64,000 bases of DNA, from contig NZ_FXUE01000001.1 of the NCBI RefSeq assembly GCF_900182935.1, positions 558,001 to 622,000 of the forward strand, in the 5' to 3' direction. The position numbers and the translations under genes were made by a program. The stretch comes from Fibrobacter sp. UWB10. Its GTDB lineage: Bacteria; Fibrobacterota; Fibrobacteria; Fibrobacterales; Fibrobacteraceae. The notes beneath the pieces were generated by a model, which was given only the letters and a program-made list of their open reading frames with translations, did not search any database and was not told where the DNA came from. Position 1 is the stretch's first letter; every line of letters starts with the position of its first letter. Shown in pieces: positions 6,939 through 14,974 of this stretch.

Positions 6939-8360
6939 CTATTTTGCGTATTTTTCGTATTCAGCTTTGACCCAGTCAGCAGAACGAGCGACAGACTCGA
7001 TGCGAACTTCGTCAATGACGCCATTCCAAGTGTCGTTCGGCAATTCGGAACCACCAATACGGAACGGCAGCGGGGCTGCAACTTCCTTGGGCGTAAACGG
7101 GACACCGGCCTTGTTGCTCACGAGCACCCCGTTGATATAGAAGTACAGTTTGCCACCTTCGTTAACGAGCACCAGCAGCGACCATTCATTCATAGGCAGC
7201 GTGCCACCACGTTCGACATTGCCCTTGGCAAGCCATGCATAGCCATAGCCCGACAAGTCCATGCCATCGCCCACGGCAACAAAGGAACTTGTCATAAATT
7301 CATACTGCAGCTGGAACCTGGACAATCCGGTCATCCAGTCTTCACGTTCTGCAAAGAGGAGCTGGTAAATGCCATCGCCACGGTAACCGTTCCACTTGGT
7401 CCATGCGCTCATGGTAAAGTCACCTGCACAGGGGTCAATATCACCCACTTCGACGAACTGACCGACCTTGAGCAGAATGCCCTTGCCCGACACACCTTCC
7501 ACGTAGTTCACGGAATCGGCGACCGAACCGTCATTGTTATAGACCTTAGCTACGCTATCGGAGCCATCCATGTGGAGGTTCAAGGATATCGCAAGTTCTT
7601 CCGTGGTATCGACAGCGGTAGTATCTTTTGCAGTGGTGTCAGGCACCACCGGTTCCGGCGTAGCAGTATCCTGCGGAACAGAAATACCATCGGGCACGTT
7701 CACCATAATGCCACCGTAAGCGGCGCCACTATAGTAGTGGTAATCCGAAATCGTGAGCCAGCCCTCGTTCTTGTTTTCGAGAGACGGAATCTTGAGCGTA
7801 TCGCCCACGACAGCCGTCATGAAGTTGAAACGAGCCTGCGACTGTTCGCTCGCTACGTACACAAGCGAAATGTCGCCCACAGGCATGGCTTCAAACGCGA
7901 AGGAACCGTCGGACTTGACTGCCGCAACATCACTGCGCCCCACAATGCGCATGTAACCAGACTTGGCCTCGGCAACGCTACTTTCAAGTCTGCGCGGATG
8001 GCCCACCATCACAAGGGCGGCGCCACCATGCTGAATTCGGGAAAGGCCTGATTCGGAACCGTTTTCGGCATAAATCACCACAGAGCGCGTGCTGTCAAAC
8101 TTCAAACTGAAAATGCCGTTGTCGTCGGCTTCCACCACCACGGAATCTTCGATGGCGGTCTTATCCCAGTTGTCGTAATAAGCCACCACGCGGGCGCGGG
8201 CCACAGGCTGGTTCGCCTCAGTTACCACAATACCGCTTGCAACGGAGTTACCGATATCGGTCACGCCACCAGCGGTTTCGTTGCTCTTGGAACAAGAAGT
8301 CAAACAAGCCGCAAAAAGAGCTAAAGCCACACCAGAGGCATATTTGAACAAAGTATCCAT
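6939..8360 (-). CDS. Lipoprotein with C-terminal LamG/concanavalin-like domain
   Basis: This 473-residue protein starts with a lipoprotein signal ending in the lipobox LTSC (Cys23), so it should be lipid-anchored. Residues ~40-225 contain carboxypeptidase-regulatory-like beta segments (SGIVVTEANQPVARARVVAY). A Thr/Pro/Asp linker (~230-255) leads to a LamG/laminin-G jelly-roll (~265-465, with FTMSAWTKWNG, LYFYINGVLV and GVIDEVRI), a fold often used to bind carbohydrate. Its ATG overlaps the stop of the TIGR02147 gene by one base, so the two are co-translated. A role at the cell surface, perhaps glycan or cellulose contact, is inference. Confidence 0.85.
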   Translation of the reverse strand: MDTLFKYASGVALALFAACLTSCSKSNETAGGVTDIGNSVASGIVVTEANQPVARARVVAYYDNWDKTAIEDSVVVEADDNGIFSLKFDSTRSVVIYAENGSESGLSRIQHGGAALVMVGHPRRLESSVAEAKSGYMRIVGRSDVAAVKSDGSFAFEAMPVGDISLVYVASEQSQARFNFMTAVVGDTLKIPSLENKNEGWLTISDYHYYSGAAYGGIMVNVPDGISVPQDTATPEPVVPDTTAKDTTAVDTTEELAISLNLHMDGSDSVAKVYNNDGSVADSVNYVEGVSGKGILLKVGQFVEVGDIDPCAGDFTMSAWTKWNGYRGDGIYQLLFAEREDWMTGLSRFQLQYEFMTSSFVAVGDGMDLSGYGYAWLAKGNVERGGTLPMNEWSLLVLVNEGGKLYFYINGVLVSNKAGVPFTPKEVAAPLPFRIGGSELPNDTWNGVIDEVRIESVARSADWVKAEYEKYAK

Positions 8361-9202
8361 TATTTTGCCTCCTTTTCAATTTTCTTGCTCATCGGGAACG
8401 CCACAAGCATCATCTCGTAAACACGTTCTACATCAAGATCATTCGCAGCCCGTGCGATAATTTTCTTACGGGCCTCCTCCAACACCTCTACTGCATAATT
8501 ATAAGAACTTTCGCTCATGGCGAGAGTCGTGAACGTCGCAAAGCGCTCGTTTTTGGGCATCGATTCCACAGCGCCAATAGCATGCTGAATATATTCACGA
8601 CGAATTTGTCGCAGAGCAATCGGCGGAATTTCAGCGGCATCGAGCATTTGCGAGGTGGCTTCGTAACGGTCACCCACCTTTTTGAGCAAATTCCATTCGA
8701 CCAAGTTCTTGACCGCTTCGCGGGCTTCTTCGGTCGTAATTTGCGGGGTGAGCATACGGGCAAGCACCATGTAGTCGCCATGCCAATCACTGTTCACCGC
8801 CATTTCGCGCACAACCGGATAGTACCACTTGCTAAAGTAAGCCTGTTCGCGGGTCGTGACATGTGTAAATTCAATCTGCTTGCGGATCTGAACAATCTGT
8901 TCCCAGGCGTTTTCGCGTTCGTTCACCTGCTGCGCCTGGTTGTACTGCACCAAAGCTTCGAAATAAGCCTTCTGCAAAGGCTCGAAGTTCATGGCCTTCG
9001 AAATCTTTTCGATGGACTTGGGCGTCAGGTTGAAACGCCCACGGATTACGTTCAAACAATAAGAAGAACTGCTGAAGCCCGCCTTCGCCGCGAAAAAGCG
9101 GTGCGAAAAGACGGCGCGCATCTTCTTCTGTTCCTCGAAGTAATCTTGGAGGAACTTGCGGAAGTCGTCGTAATCAAACAGATGTTCTAGCGCAATACAC
9201 AT
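8360..9202 (-). CDS. TIGR02147 family protein (putative regulator)
   Basis: The 280-residue protein opens with the family hallmark FDYDDFRKFLQDYFEEQKK and has a helix-turn-helix-like segment at about residues 34-71 (HRFFAAKAGFSSSSY, LTPKSIEKISKAM). TIGR02147 is a paralogous family named from Fibrobacter succinogenes with many copies per genome and no established function; DNA binding is inferred from the helix-turn-helix-like part. The middle contains a second winged-helix-like stretch (ARMLTPQITTEEAREAVKNL). It is the first gene of a pair with a LamG lipoprotein. Its upstream region carries direct repeats that could be an autoregulatory operator. Confidence 0.9.
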   Translation of the reverse strand: MCIALEHLFDYDDFRKFLQDYFEEQKKMRAVFSHRFFAAKAGFSSSSYCLNVIRGRFNLTPKSIEKISKAMNFEPLQKAYFEALVQYNQAQQVNERENAWEQIVQIRKQIEFTHVTTREQAYFSKWYYPVVREMAVNSDWHGDYMVLARMLTPQITTEEAREAVKNLVEWNLLKKVGDRYEATSQMLDAAEIPPIALRQIRREYIQHAIGAVESMPKNERFATFTTLAMSESSYNYAVEVLEEARKKIIARAANDLDVERVYEMMLVAFPMSKKIEKEAK

Positions 9203-9219
9203 ACCCTTAAAATAAATAT

Positions 9220-9261
9220 TTTTTACACACTAAGCAATAGCGCGAGAAAATTTTTACACAC
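9220..9261. promoter_or_regulatory. Direct repeat pair upstream of the TIGR02147 gene, possible operator
   Basis: TTTTTACACAC occurs at 9220-9230 and 9251-9261, 31 bases apart start to start, which is about three helical turns and so the same DNA face. A weaker third copy (ATTTACACAA) lies near 9344. They sit 18-60 bases before the start codon of the minus-strand gene. Confidence 0.4.
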
Positions 9262-9268
9262 CCCAAAT

Positions 9269-9289
9269 GCCCCTTTAGGGGCTATTTTT
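9269..9289. terminator. Short GC hairpin with T run
   Basis: GCCCC (9269-9273) pairs with GGGGC (9278-9282) over a TTTA loop and is followed by TATTTTT on the plus strand. No plus-strand gene ends here, so it may end a small or antisense transcript or be part of the regulatory region. The stem is only 5 bp. Confidence 0.35.
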
Positions 9290-9388
9290 GACATTCGTCA
9301 CAGAAATCGGAACTTTCCGCACCACTTCTAATGCATACAAAAAATTTACACAAGCGTAGGGGCAAAGCCCCTAAACCCTTTTCTATTT

Positions 9389-9469
9389 ATGCGGGAGGGG
9401 CCCCAGCTCGGAGTTGCGAAGGCCGCACGGGCCCCTCCCTGCACCCTCCCCATCCTTGGCCGACGCTTT
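9389..9469. repeat. 81-bp dispersed repeat, copy 2
   Basis: It is 77/81 identical to 6466..6546. In this copy the outer stem is perfect: GGGAGGGGCCC pairs with GGGCCCCTCCC. The minus-strand G runs GGGG-A-GGG-TGCA-GGG-A-GGGG (9432-9451) are kept although nearby bases differ. It is followed by a T run and lies between the TIGR02147 promoter region and the tex terminator. Confidence 0.85.
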
Positions 9470-9495
9470 TTTCTCTCCTGTTTTACAGCACACAC

Positions 9496-9529
9496 AAAAA
9501 AAAAGACTAGTACACTTGCACTAGTCTTT
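9496..9529 (-). terminator. Intrinsic terminator of tex
   Basis: AAAGACTAGT (9502-9511) pairs with ACTAGTCTTT (9520-9529) over an 8-base loop; on the minus strand the stem runs into a tract of about nine T. Confidence 0.9.
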
Positions 9530-9562
9530 AATTACAATCAAAATATATTGTTCGAGAACAGA

Positions 9563-11971
9563 TTACTTTGCCTTCTTCATAATCTGTTTGAGCATGGAAT
9601 TGATTTTGCCAACCTGTACAGGGGCGTTGGCTTTCTTGGGAGCTGCACCCGGGCGGTCCTTGCCGGCGATTTTTGCCTTGAGGTCCGCAAGAGTTGCATG
9701 GCCCTGAATGCCGCCCTGCGGGCGGGCATTGCCGCGACCATCGCGGCCGTGGCCACCGAATCCGCCGCGGTTACCGCCTGCGCGCTGGCCACGCGGGCCA
9801 TTAGCGCCGGCACCTGCAACACCGTCGGTAGATTCCTGCTTCATCGAAAGGCTAATGCGCTTCTGGCCCACATCGACTGCGACCACACGCACCTTCACGA
9901 TATCGCCAACGGTCAAAACAGTCTTTGCATCTTCCACGAACTTGTCGCTGATTTCAGAAACGTGCACGAGGCCGTCCTGGTGAACACCGATATCCACGAA
10001 GGCGCCAAAGTTTGCCACGTTGGTGACGACACCTTCCATCCAGCTGCCCGTAATCAGGTCCTGAATGGTGCGGATTTTGTCGTCGAATTTAGCATAGCGG
10101 AATTCCTTACGCGGGTCGCGGCTCGGCTTCTGAAGTTCCTTCATGATGTCGTCCAAAGTAGCCTTACCCACTTCGTCGGAGAGGAATTCTTCGAGGTTGA
10201 TTGCCTTCACGGCTTCGGCGTTACCCACCATGTCCTTCACAGAAACGCCAGCCTTTTCGGCCATCTTTTCAACCAGGGCGTAGTTTTCCGGGTGAACGGC
10301 GGAATCATCCAGCGGGTTTTCAGCACCCGGAATGCGCATAAAGCCGGCAGCCTGTTCAAAGGCCTTCGGGCCAAAGCCCTTCACATTCTTCAAGGCTTCG
10401 CGGCTAGCGTAGGCACCGTTTTCTTCGCGGTACTTCACAATGGCTTCGGAAAGCGTGTTGCTGAGGCCAGCCACATGAGAAAGGAGCGGAGCAGAAGCGC
10501 TGTTCACGTCAACACCGACCATGTTCACGCAGCTTTCCACCACTTCATCCAGGCGCTTCTTGAGTTCGCGCTGGTTCACATCGTGCTGGTACTGGCCCAC
10601 ACCAATAGACTGCGGGTCAACCTTCACGAGTTCAGCAAGCGGATCCTGCAAGCGGCGGCCAATGGAGATGGCGCCACGAGTCGTCACGTCTTCCTTCGGG
10701 AATTCCTGAATAGCGATCATGCTTGCGCTATAAACAGAAGCACCGGCTTCAGAAACAATGACGCGCGGCGGAACCTTGCCCTTGAACTTGGCAGACATTT
10801 CAGCGCAGAAAGCATCCGTTTCGCGGCTAGCAGTACCGTTACCGATAGCAATCAAGTCAATCTTGTACTTGTCAATGAGACCCATCAGGTACACAGCAGC
10901 ACCAGCCTTGTCATTCCACGGTTCATGCGGCTTGATAATGCCGTGATCCATAAACTTGCCATTTTCGTCGAGTACGGCCACCTTGCAACCCGTACGGAAA
11001 CCCGGGTCGAGAGCGAGCACAGCCTTGTGGCCGGCCGGAGCGGCGAGCAAAACGTCTTGCAGGTTCTTACTGAACACCTTGAAAGCTTCTTCTTCGGCGG
11101 CATCCTTGAGCATCAGACGCACTTCGCTTTCCATGCTCGGCTGGAGCAAACGTTCCCAGGCATCCTGGCACATGGCTTCCAAATACGGAGTCCAAGTGGT
11201 GTTGCCCTTGATAATCTGCTGCTTGAGGTAGCCAATCATTTCTTCGTTCGGAACTTCGATAGAAAGGCGGAGTACCTTTTCCTTTTCGCCGCGACGGAGA
11301 GCCAGCATGCGGTGGCTCGGAATCTTGGAGACCGGTTCGCTAAAGTCGTAGTAATCCTTGAACTTGGTTTCCTGACCTTCGAAATCCTTCTTGACCTTGG
11401 AAATCATGACGCCGGTCTTTTCCATCTTGTTACGCAGATACTGACGGAATTCGGTATTGTCGGCGACTTCTTCAGCCAAAATGTCGGCAGCACCCTTGAG
11501 GGCGGCCTTCGGGTCGGCAAGACCCTTTTCTTCGGACAAATAAATTAACGCAATCTGTTCGGCGGTATTGCCCGTTTCTTCTTGAGCCCACATCAGGCGA
11601 GCCAAAGGCTCCAGTCCGAGTTCCTTGGCAGCGGTTGCGCGGGTGCGCTTCTTGGGCTTGTACGGAGCGTAAATATCTTCGAGGAGGGTCTTGTCCTTAC
11701 AGGCTTCAATCTGGGCCTTGAGTTCGGGAGTGAGCTTACCCTGTTCTTCGATGCTCTTGAGGATCGTTTCCTTACGGTCCACCAATTCTTGCAGGTAGTC
11801 ACGGCGGTGGCTAATGTCGCGCAGCTCGATTTCGTTCAGCGTGCCCGTTTGGTCTTTACGGTAGCGGGCGATAAAGGGGATGGTACCACCCTGGTCCATC
11901 AGTTCGAGCGCCTTGGCGACGCGCCATACTTCAAGGTTCAGCTCTTCAGCAATAATTGCAGAAAAATCCAT
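9563..11971 (-). CDS. tex: Tex family RNA-binding transcriptional accessory protein
   Basis: The 802-residue protein has the full Tex layout: N-terminal helical domain with IPFIARYRKDQTGTLNE, a YqgF/RNase H-like core (LALDPGFRTGCKVAVLD), helix-hairpin-helix repeats (LKNVKGFGPKAFEQAAGF) and a C-terminal S1 domain (about 645-715, VVTNVANFGAFVDIGVHQDG). It binds structured nucleic acid and is linked to transcription fidelity and toxin expression in other bacteria. An unusual ~85-residue tail follows S1; it is rich in Gly, Arg and Asn (RGQRAGGNRGGFGGHGRDGR) like RGG boxes and could add RNA affinity. It is monocistronic, with a structured leader of its own. Confidence 0.95.
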   Translation of the reverse strand: MDFSAIIAEELNLEVWRVAKALELMDQGGTIPFIARYRKDQTGTLNEIELRDISHRRDYLQELVDRKETILKSIEEQGKLTPELKAQIEACKDKTLLEDIYAPYKPKKRTRATAAKELGLEPLARLMWAQEETGNTAEQIALIYLSEEKGLADPKAALKGAADILAEEVADNTEFRQYLRNKMEKTGVMISKVKKDFEGQETKFKDYYDFSEPVSKIPSHRMLALRRGEKEKVLRLSIEVPNEEMIGYLKQQIIKGNTTWTPYLEAMCQDAWERLLQPSMESEVRLMLKDAAEEEAFKVFSKNLQDVLLAAPAGHKAVLALDPGFRTGCKVAVLDENGKFMDHGIIKPHEPWNDKAGAAVYLMGLIDKYKIDLIAIGNGTASRETDAFCAEMSAKFKGKVPPRVIVSEAGASVYSASMIAIQEFPKEDVTTRGAISIGRRLQDPLAELVKVDPQSIGVGQYQHDVNQRELKKRLDEVVESCVNMVGVDVNSASAPLLSHVAGLSNTLSEAIVKYREENGAYASREALKNVKGFGPKAFEQAAGFMRIPGAENPLDDSAVHPENYALVEKMAEKAGVSVKDMVGNAEAVKAINLEEFLSDEVGKATLDDIMKELQKPSRDPRKEFRYAKFDDKIRTIQDLITGSWMEGVVTNVANFGAFVDIGVHQDGLVHVSEISDKFVEDAKTVLTVGDIVKVRVVAVDVGQKRISLSMKQESTDGVAGAGANGPRGQRAGGNRGGFGGHGRDGRGNARPQGGIQGHATLADLKAKIAGKDRPGAAPKKANAPVQVGKINSMLKQIMKKAK

Positions 11972-11997
11972 AATATGTAGTTTCCGTATTTGTATTC

Positions 11998-12083
11998 GGT
12001 TGAGGGTCTTAAAGCCCTAAGTTCAACCCAGCACCGCAGTGCGGGGTACCCCGGGAGTCAGTTCCAAAGGTAAGGGGAATATA
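11998..12083 (-). promoter_or_regulatory. Structured 5' leader of tex
   Basis: Three adjacent inverted repeats lie in the untranslated leader: GGTTGA/TCAACC (11998-12003 with 12023-12028) enclosing AGGG/CCCT, then GCAC/GTGC (12031-12042), then the palindrome GGGGTACCCC (12043-12052). On the minus strand a TATATTCC box (12076-12083) would start an RNA near 12070, placing all three hairpins in a ~100-base leader. I recognise no known riboswitch class; autoregulation by the RNA-binding Tex protein is one possibility. Confidence 0.4.
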
Positions 12084-12216
12084 GATAATTCCGATGACAG
12101 CTGAGTGTCAAAACGGGGCCTTTCTCTGTAAGTTTATTATAGCGAAATTGTTAACTCACGGAGTCTCAACAACTTACGACCAGCACAAAACCCCTTTAGA
12201 ACATTGAATATTTTTC

Positions 12217-12224
12217 TATCTTTG
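12217..12224 (+). promoter_or_regulatory. TAnnTTTG promoter box of queF
   Basis: TATCTTTG is a full match to TAnnTTTG; TTTA lies 18 bases upstream (12195-12198). Transcription starting 5-7 bases downstream would begin at about 12230, exactly at the first stem of the candidate riboswitch. Confidence 0.5.
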
Positions 12225-12228
12225 GCCC

Positions 12229-12270
12229 AGTCAGTTCGAAAACCATCCTGACTTAAAACAAAACTAGGAG
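12229..12270 (+). promoter_or_regulatory. Candidate preQ1-I riboswitch controlling queF and yhhQ
   Basis: A 6-bp stem AGTCAG (12229-12234) with CTGACT (12248-12253) encloses a loop TTCGAAAACCATC that begins with TTC and ends in a C next to the stem, the position of the ligand-pairing cytosine in preQ1-I aptamers. An A-rich tail TAAAACAAAACTAGGAG follows, as in known members, and contains the ribosome-binding site AGGAG five bases before the queF ATG. A pseudoknot between loop CC (12243-12244) and tail GG (12267-12268) would hide that site, so ligand binding should lower translation. The genes downstream reduce and transport queuosine precursors, which fits. The pseudoknot pairing is the weakest part. 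Confidence 0.55.
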
Positions 12271-12275
12271 ACATC

Positions 12276-12752
12276 ATGCGTTCAGAAGCTGAACTCGAAG
12301 GCGTTACGCTACTCGGTAACAACAAAACCCAATACAAGACCACCTACAGCCCCGAAGTGCTGGAAAAGTTCCCGAATAAGCATCCGGGTAACGACTACAT
12401 GGTCACCTTCAACTGCCCTGAATTCACAAGCCTCTGCCCGAAAACCGGCCAGCCGGACTTTGCCGAAATCAAGATCAACTACATTCCGGACCAATTTCTG
12501 GTAGAATCCAAGTCCCTCAAGCTTTATATGTTTTCGTTCCGCAATCACGGCGATTTCCACGAAGACTGCGTGAACATTATCATGAAAGACTTGGTGAAGC
12601 TTCTGGACCCGAAGTACATCGAAGTCGAAGGCATCTTTATGCCGCGCGGCGGCATTTCGCTCTATCCGTTTGCCAACTACGGCAAGCCGGGCACTGAATT
12701 CGAAGCGCTCGCCAAGAGCCGCCTGTTCACCGCCATCGATAGGAGAAAGTAA
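12276..12752 (+). CDS. queF: NADPH-dependent 7-cyano-7-deazaguanine (preQ0) reductase
   Basis: A 158-residue short (YkvM-type) QueF. The nucleophile is Cys54 in [14 protein letters not shown], with the general acid Asp61, and the substrate-binding [20 protein letters not shown] follows from Glu77. It reduces the nitrile of preQ0 to preQ1 in queuosine synthesis, in the cytoplasm. It starts at an ATG behind AGGAG and ends one base before yhhQ, so the two form an operon; no other queuosine synthesis gene is visible in this window. Confidence 0.95.
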   Translation: MRSEAELEGVTLLGNNKTQYKTTYSPEVLEKFPNKHPGNDYMVTFNCPEFTSLCPKTGQPDFAEIKINYIPDQFLVESKSLKLYMFSFRNHGDFHEDCVNIIMKDLVKLLDPKYIEVEGIFMPRGGISLYPFANYGKPGTEFEALAKSRLFTAIDRRK

Positions 12753-12753
12753 G

Positions 12754-13470
12754 ATGCCTTTCCAGAACGAAATCATCCTTATCGCCTCTATCTTTGTGTT
12801 CTTTGGCGGACTCGTCGCCTTTTTCCGTTTCTTTGGCAAGCAGGGCATTTTCGCTTGGACCGTAATTTGCACGATTGCCGCCAATATCGAAGTGCTGATT
12901 TTGGTGCACGCCTTCGGGCTCGACACCACGCTCGGCAACGTGATTTTTGCATCGTCGTTCCTAGCCACCGATATCATGAGCGAAATCTACGGCAAGAAAG
13001 AGGCTAGCCGCTGCGTTAAGATTGGCATTCTCGCAAACGTGACCTTCATTCTGATTTCGCAGAGCTGGTTCCTGTATATTCCGGCCGCAGGCGACACCAT
13101 GGCAGAACCGATTTGCACCGTATTTGCCAACACCCCGCGCGTGATGCTTGCCAGCCTGTTTGCCTACGCCATCTGCGAACTGTTCGACGTGTGGGCCTAC
13201 CATGCTTGGTGGAAATGGACCGAGAAAAAGTTCGGCGACAGGCGCGGTTTCTTGTGGGTGCGTAACAACGGCTCCACGCTCGTAAGCCAGCTGATTAACG
13301 TGGTCGCATTCAACCTGCTCGCCTTCGCAGGCGTGTTCCCGTGGAATACGATTGGCGAAATCCTGGTATTTGGCTACGGAATCTTTATCGTGACATCGCT
13401 GATGGATACCCCGTTCGTGTACCTCGCACGCCGAATTTCCGAAAAGCACCCGGAATTACTGAAAGACTAA
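12754..13470 (+). CDS. yhhQ: Queuosine precursor transporter (YhhQ/Vut_1 family)
   Basis: From the ATG at 12754, eight bases after AGGAG, the product is 238 residues with about six membrane segments. It carries the family signature FLATDIMSEIYGKKEA near residues 70-85 and a conserved NNGSTLVSQLINV stretch. YhhQ imports preQ0 or other queuosine precursors across the inner membrane. Its place one base after queF and under the same candidate preQ1 riboswitch supports the role. I rejected an earlier in-frame start inside queF because it lacks a ribosome-binding site. Confidence 0.9.
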   Translation: MPFQNEIILIASIFVFFGGLVAFFRFFGKQGIFAWTVICTIAANIEVLILVHAFGLDTTLGNVIFASSFLATDIMSEIYGKKEASRCVKIGILANVTFILISQSWFLYIPAAGDTMAEPICTVFANTPRVMLASLFAYAICELFDVWAYHAWWKWTEKKFGDRRGFLWVRNNGSTLVSQLINVVAFNLLAFAGVFPWNTIGEILVFGYGIFIVTSLMDTPFVYLARRISEKHPELLKD

Positions 13471-13503
13471 TTACAAAGAGTCTTGATACTAAAATCTTGG
13501 CAT

Positions 13504-13534
13504 AAAAAACGCGCCCGGTGAGGCGCGATTTTTT
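13504..13534. terminator. Bidirectional intrinsic terminator
   Basis: CGCGCC (13510-13515) pairs with GGCGCG (13522-13527); A run before, seven T after. It serves both queF-yhhQ (plus) and sstT (minus), whose stop codon abuts it. Confidence 0.88.
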
Positions 13535-14820
13535 TATGCTTCATGTTCTTCGATTTCGTGTTCTTCGACTTTCTGCTCGCGGAACAAATCTTTAGGCAAG
13601 GGCTTGCCTTGCTTGCGCCAAGCAGCATATTCCGCCGTCGCCGTGAATATGGCATCGGTCGTAGAGTTCAGCGCCGTTTCCATACTGTCTTGAATCACGC
13701 CGATAATAAAGCCCACAGCCACCACCTGCATGGCAATGTCTGTCGAAACGCCAAAGGGGGCACATGCCAAGGGAATCAATAGGAGCGAACCACCCGCGAC
13801 ACCGCTCGTACCGCAAGCACCGATAGTGGCAAGCAGGCACACGATTATGGTCGACGAAAACGACACCGGAATCCCGAGCGTATGCACCGTGGCAAGCGAC
13901 ATGATGGTAATGGTGATTGCTGCACCGCTCATGTTGACAGTTGCGCCCAGCGGAATAGACACAGAATAAAATTCGCGGTCGAGCCCGAGCCTTTTACAAA
14001 GCGCCATGTTCACGGGAATGTTCGCGGCGGAACTGCGGGTAAAGAAGGCCGTAACGGCACTACTCTTGAGGCACTTGAGCACCAGCGGATACGGGTCATG
14101 GCGCAACACAAGTCCTACAAGAGCCGGCACCACCACAAGCATCACGAAAAGCATGGTTCCCACAAGAACCAGAATGAGCGAACCGTAAGTCTTGAAAATT
14201 CCGATTCCGTTCGTAGAAACCGAGGTATACATAATACCCATGATACCGAACGGGGCCAAATTGATAATCCAGCGAACCACCATCGAAACCGCATTCGACA
14301 CATCCTGCAGCACGGTAAACGTCACCGGACTTGCAATCTTCTTGATAGCAAAGCCCAGAAAGGCAGCCCAAACCAGAATACCGATATAGTTCGCATCGGA
14401 AATAGACGCAAACGGATTCGACACCGCATTCACCAACAAATTATGCAGGATTTCGTAAATATCGGACGGCACGGTCGAAACGTCTGCCGACACATTCAAC
14501 TCTAGATTCTGCGGGAACATGATGCTCGACCCCACGGCGGCAAAGGACGCTAGCAGCGTACCCACCAGGTATAGGGCAACCACGCGGCCAAAGCGACGAT
14601 CCAAGCGAGACTTGCCGGTAGCCAGCGAACAGATAATCAAAACAAACACAAGCACAGGCGCTACGGCCTTGAGCGCACCCACGAACAGCACGCCGAACTC
14701 GGTAATCCATTTCTGCGAAGGCAGGAACATTCCCAAAAGTGCACCCACGACAATCGCGATGGCGATACGGAGCACCAGGTTTGCATTGTTATACTTATTG
14801 ATTAAAGCGCTTAATTTCAT
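13534..14820 (-). CDS. sstT: Sodium:serine/threonine symporter
   Basis: The protein is 428 residues from the ATG at 14820, which follows AAGGAGG seven bases upstream; a start ten codons earlier lacks a site. It belongs to the dicarboxylate/amino acid:cation symporter family (DAACS). The substrate region SIPLGATVNMSGAAITITIM and the hairpin segment IGACGTSGVAGGSLLLIPLA match SstT rather than GltP or DctA. It imports serine and threonine with sodium across the inner membrane. The C-terminus is charged (EQKVEEHEIEEHEA), which is unusual but harmless-looking. Confidence 0.92.
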   Translation of the reverse strand: MKLSALINKYNNANLVLRIAIAIVVGALLGMFLPSQKWITEFGVLFVGALKAVAPVLVFVLIICSLATGKSRLDRRFGRVVALYLVGTLLASFAAVGSSIMFPQNLELNVSADVSTVPSDIYEILHNLLVNAVSNPFASISDANYIGILVWAAFLGFAIKKIASPVTFTVLQDVSNAVSMVVRWIINLAPFGIMGIMYTSVSTNGIGIFKTYGSLILVLVGTMLFVMLVVVPALVGLVLRHDPYPLVLKCLKSSAVTAFFTRSSAANIPVNMALCKRLGLDREFYSVSIPLGATVNMSGAAITITIMSLATVHTLGIPVSFSSTIIVCLLATIGACGTSGVAGGSLLLIPLACAPFGVSTDIAMQVVAVGFIIGVIQDSMETALNSTTDAIFTATAEYAAWRKQGKPLPKDLFREQKVEEHEIEEHEA

Positions 14821-14974
14821 TCCAAACCTCCTTATATATAGTGGAGACACTATGTAATATAAATATAATTATGGCGTTTTTGCGAGAAAAACGCAGGTGG
14901 CGCAAAAAATCAAGGCCATTTTGGCAGGCGAAAATTTTCAACGCCTTTTCGATGAACTAAATTTTGCGCGAAAA

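Larger units (their letters stand above)
9203..9562. other. Intergenic region between the TIGR02147 gene and tex
   Basis: The 360 bases contain direct repeats TTTTTACACAC, two short GC hairpins (GCCCC-TTTA-GGGGC at 9269 and TAGGGGC-AAA-GCCCCTA at 9357-9373), the second copy of the 81-bp repeat (9389-9469) and the tex terminator (9496-9529). No coding sequence is supported. Confidence 0.6.
11972..12275. other. Divergent region between tex and queF
   Basis: About 300 bases hold two divergent control regions: a structured leader for tex on the minus strand (11998-12055, with boxes TATATTCC at 12076-12083 and TATAAT at 12136-12141), and the queF promoter box plus candidate riboswitch on the plus strand (12217-12270). 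Nothing coding is seen. Confidence 0.6.

Noticed and set aside
9389-11548. 719-codon open frame on the plus strand, antisense to tex
   Set aside because: It starts at the ATG of the dispersed repeat, runs through the opposite strand of tex and has no recognisable domain; it follows from the codon bias of tex.
11998-12060. tRNA-like or known riboswitch fold upstream of tex
   Set aside because: The hairpins do not form a cloverleaf, there is no TTCGANTC-type arm, and no known riboswitch consensus is matched.
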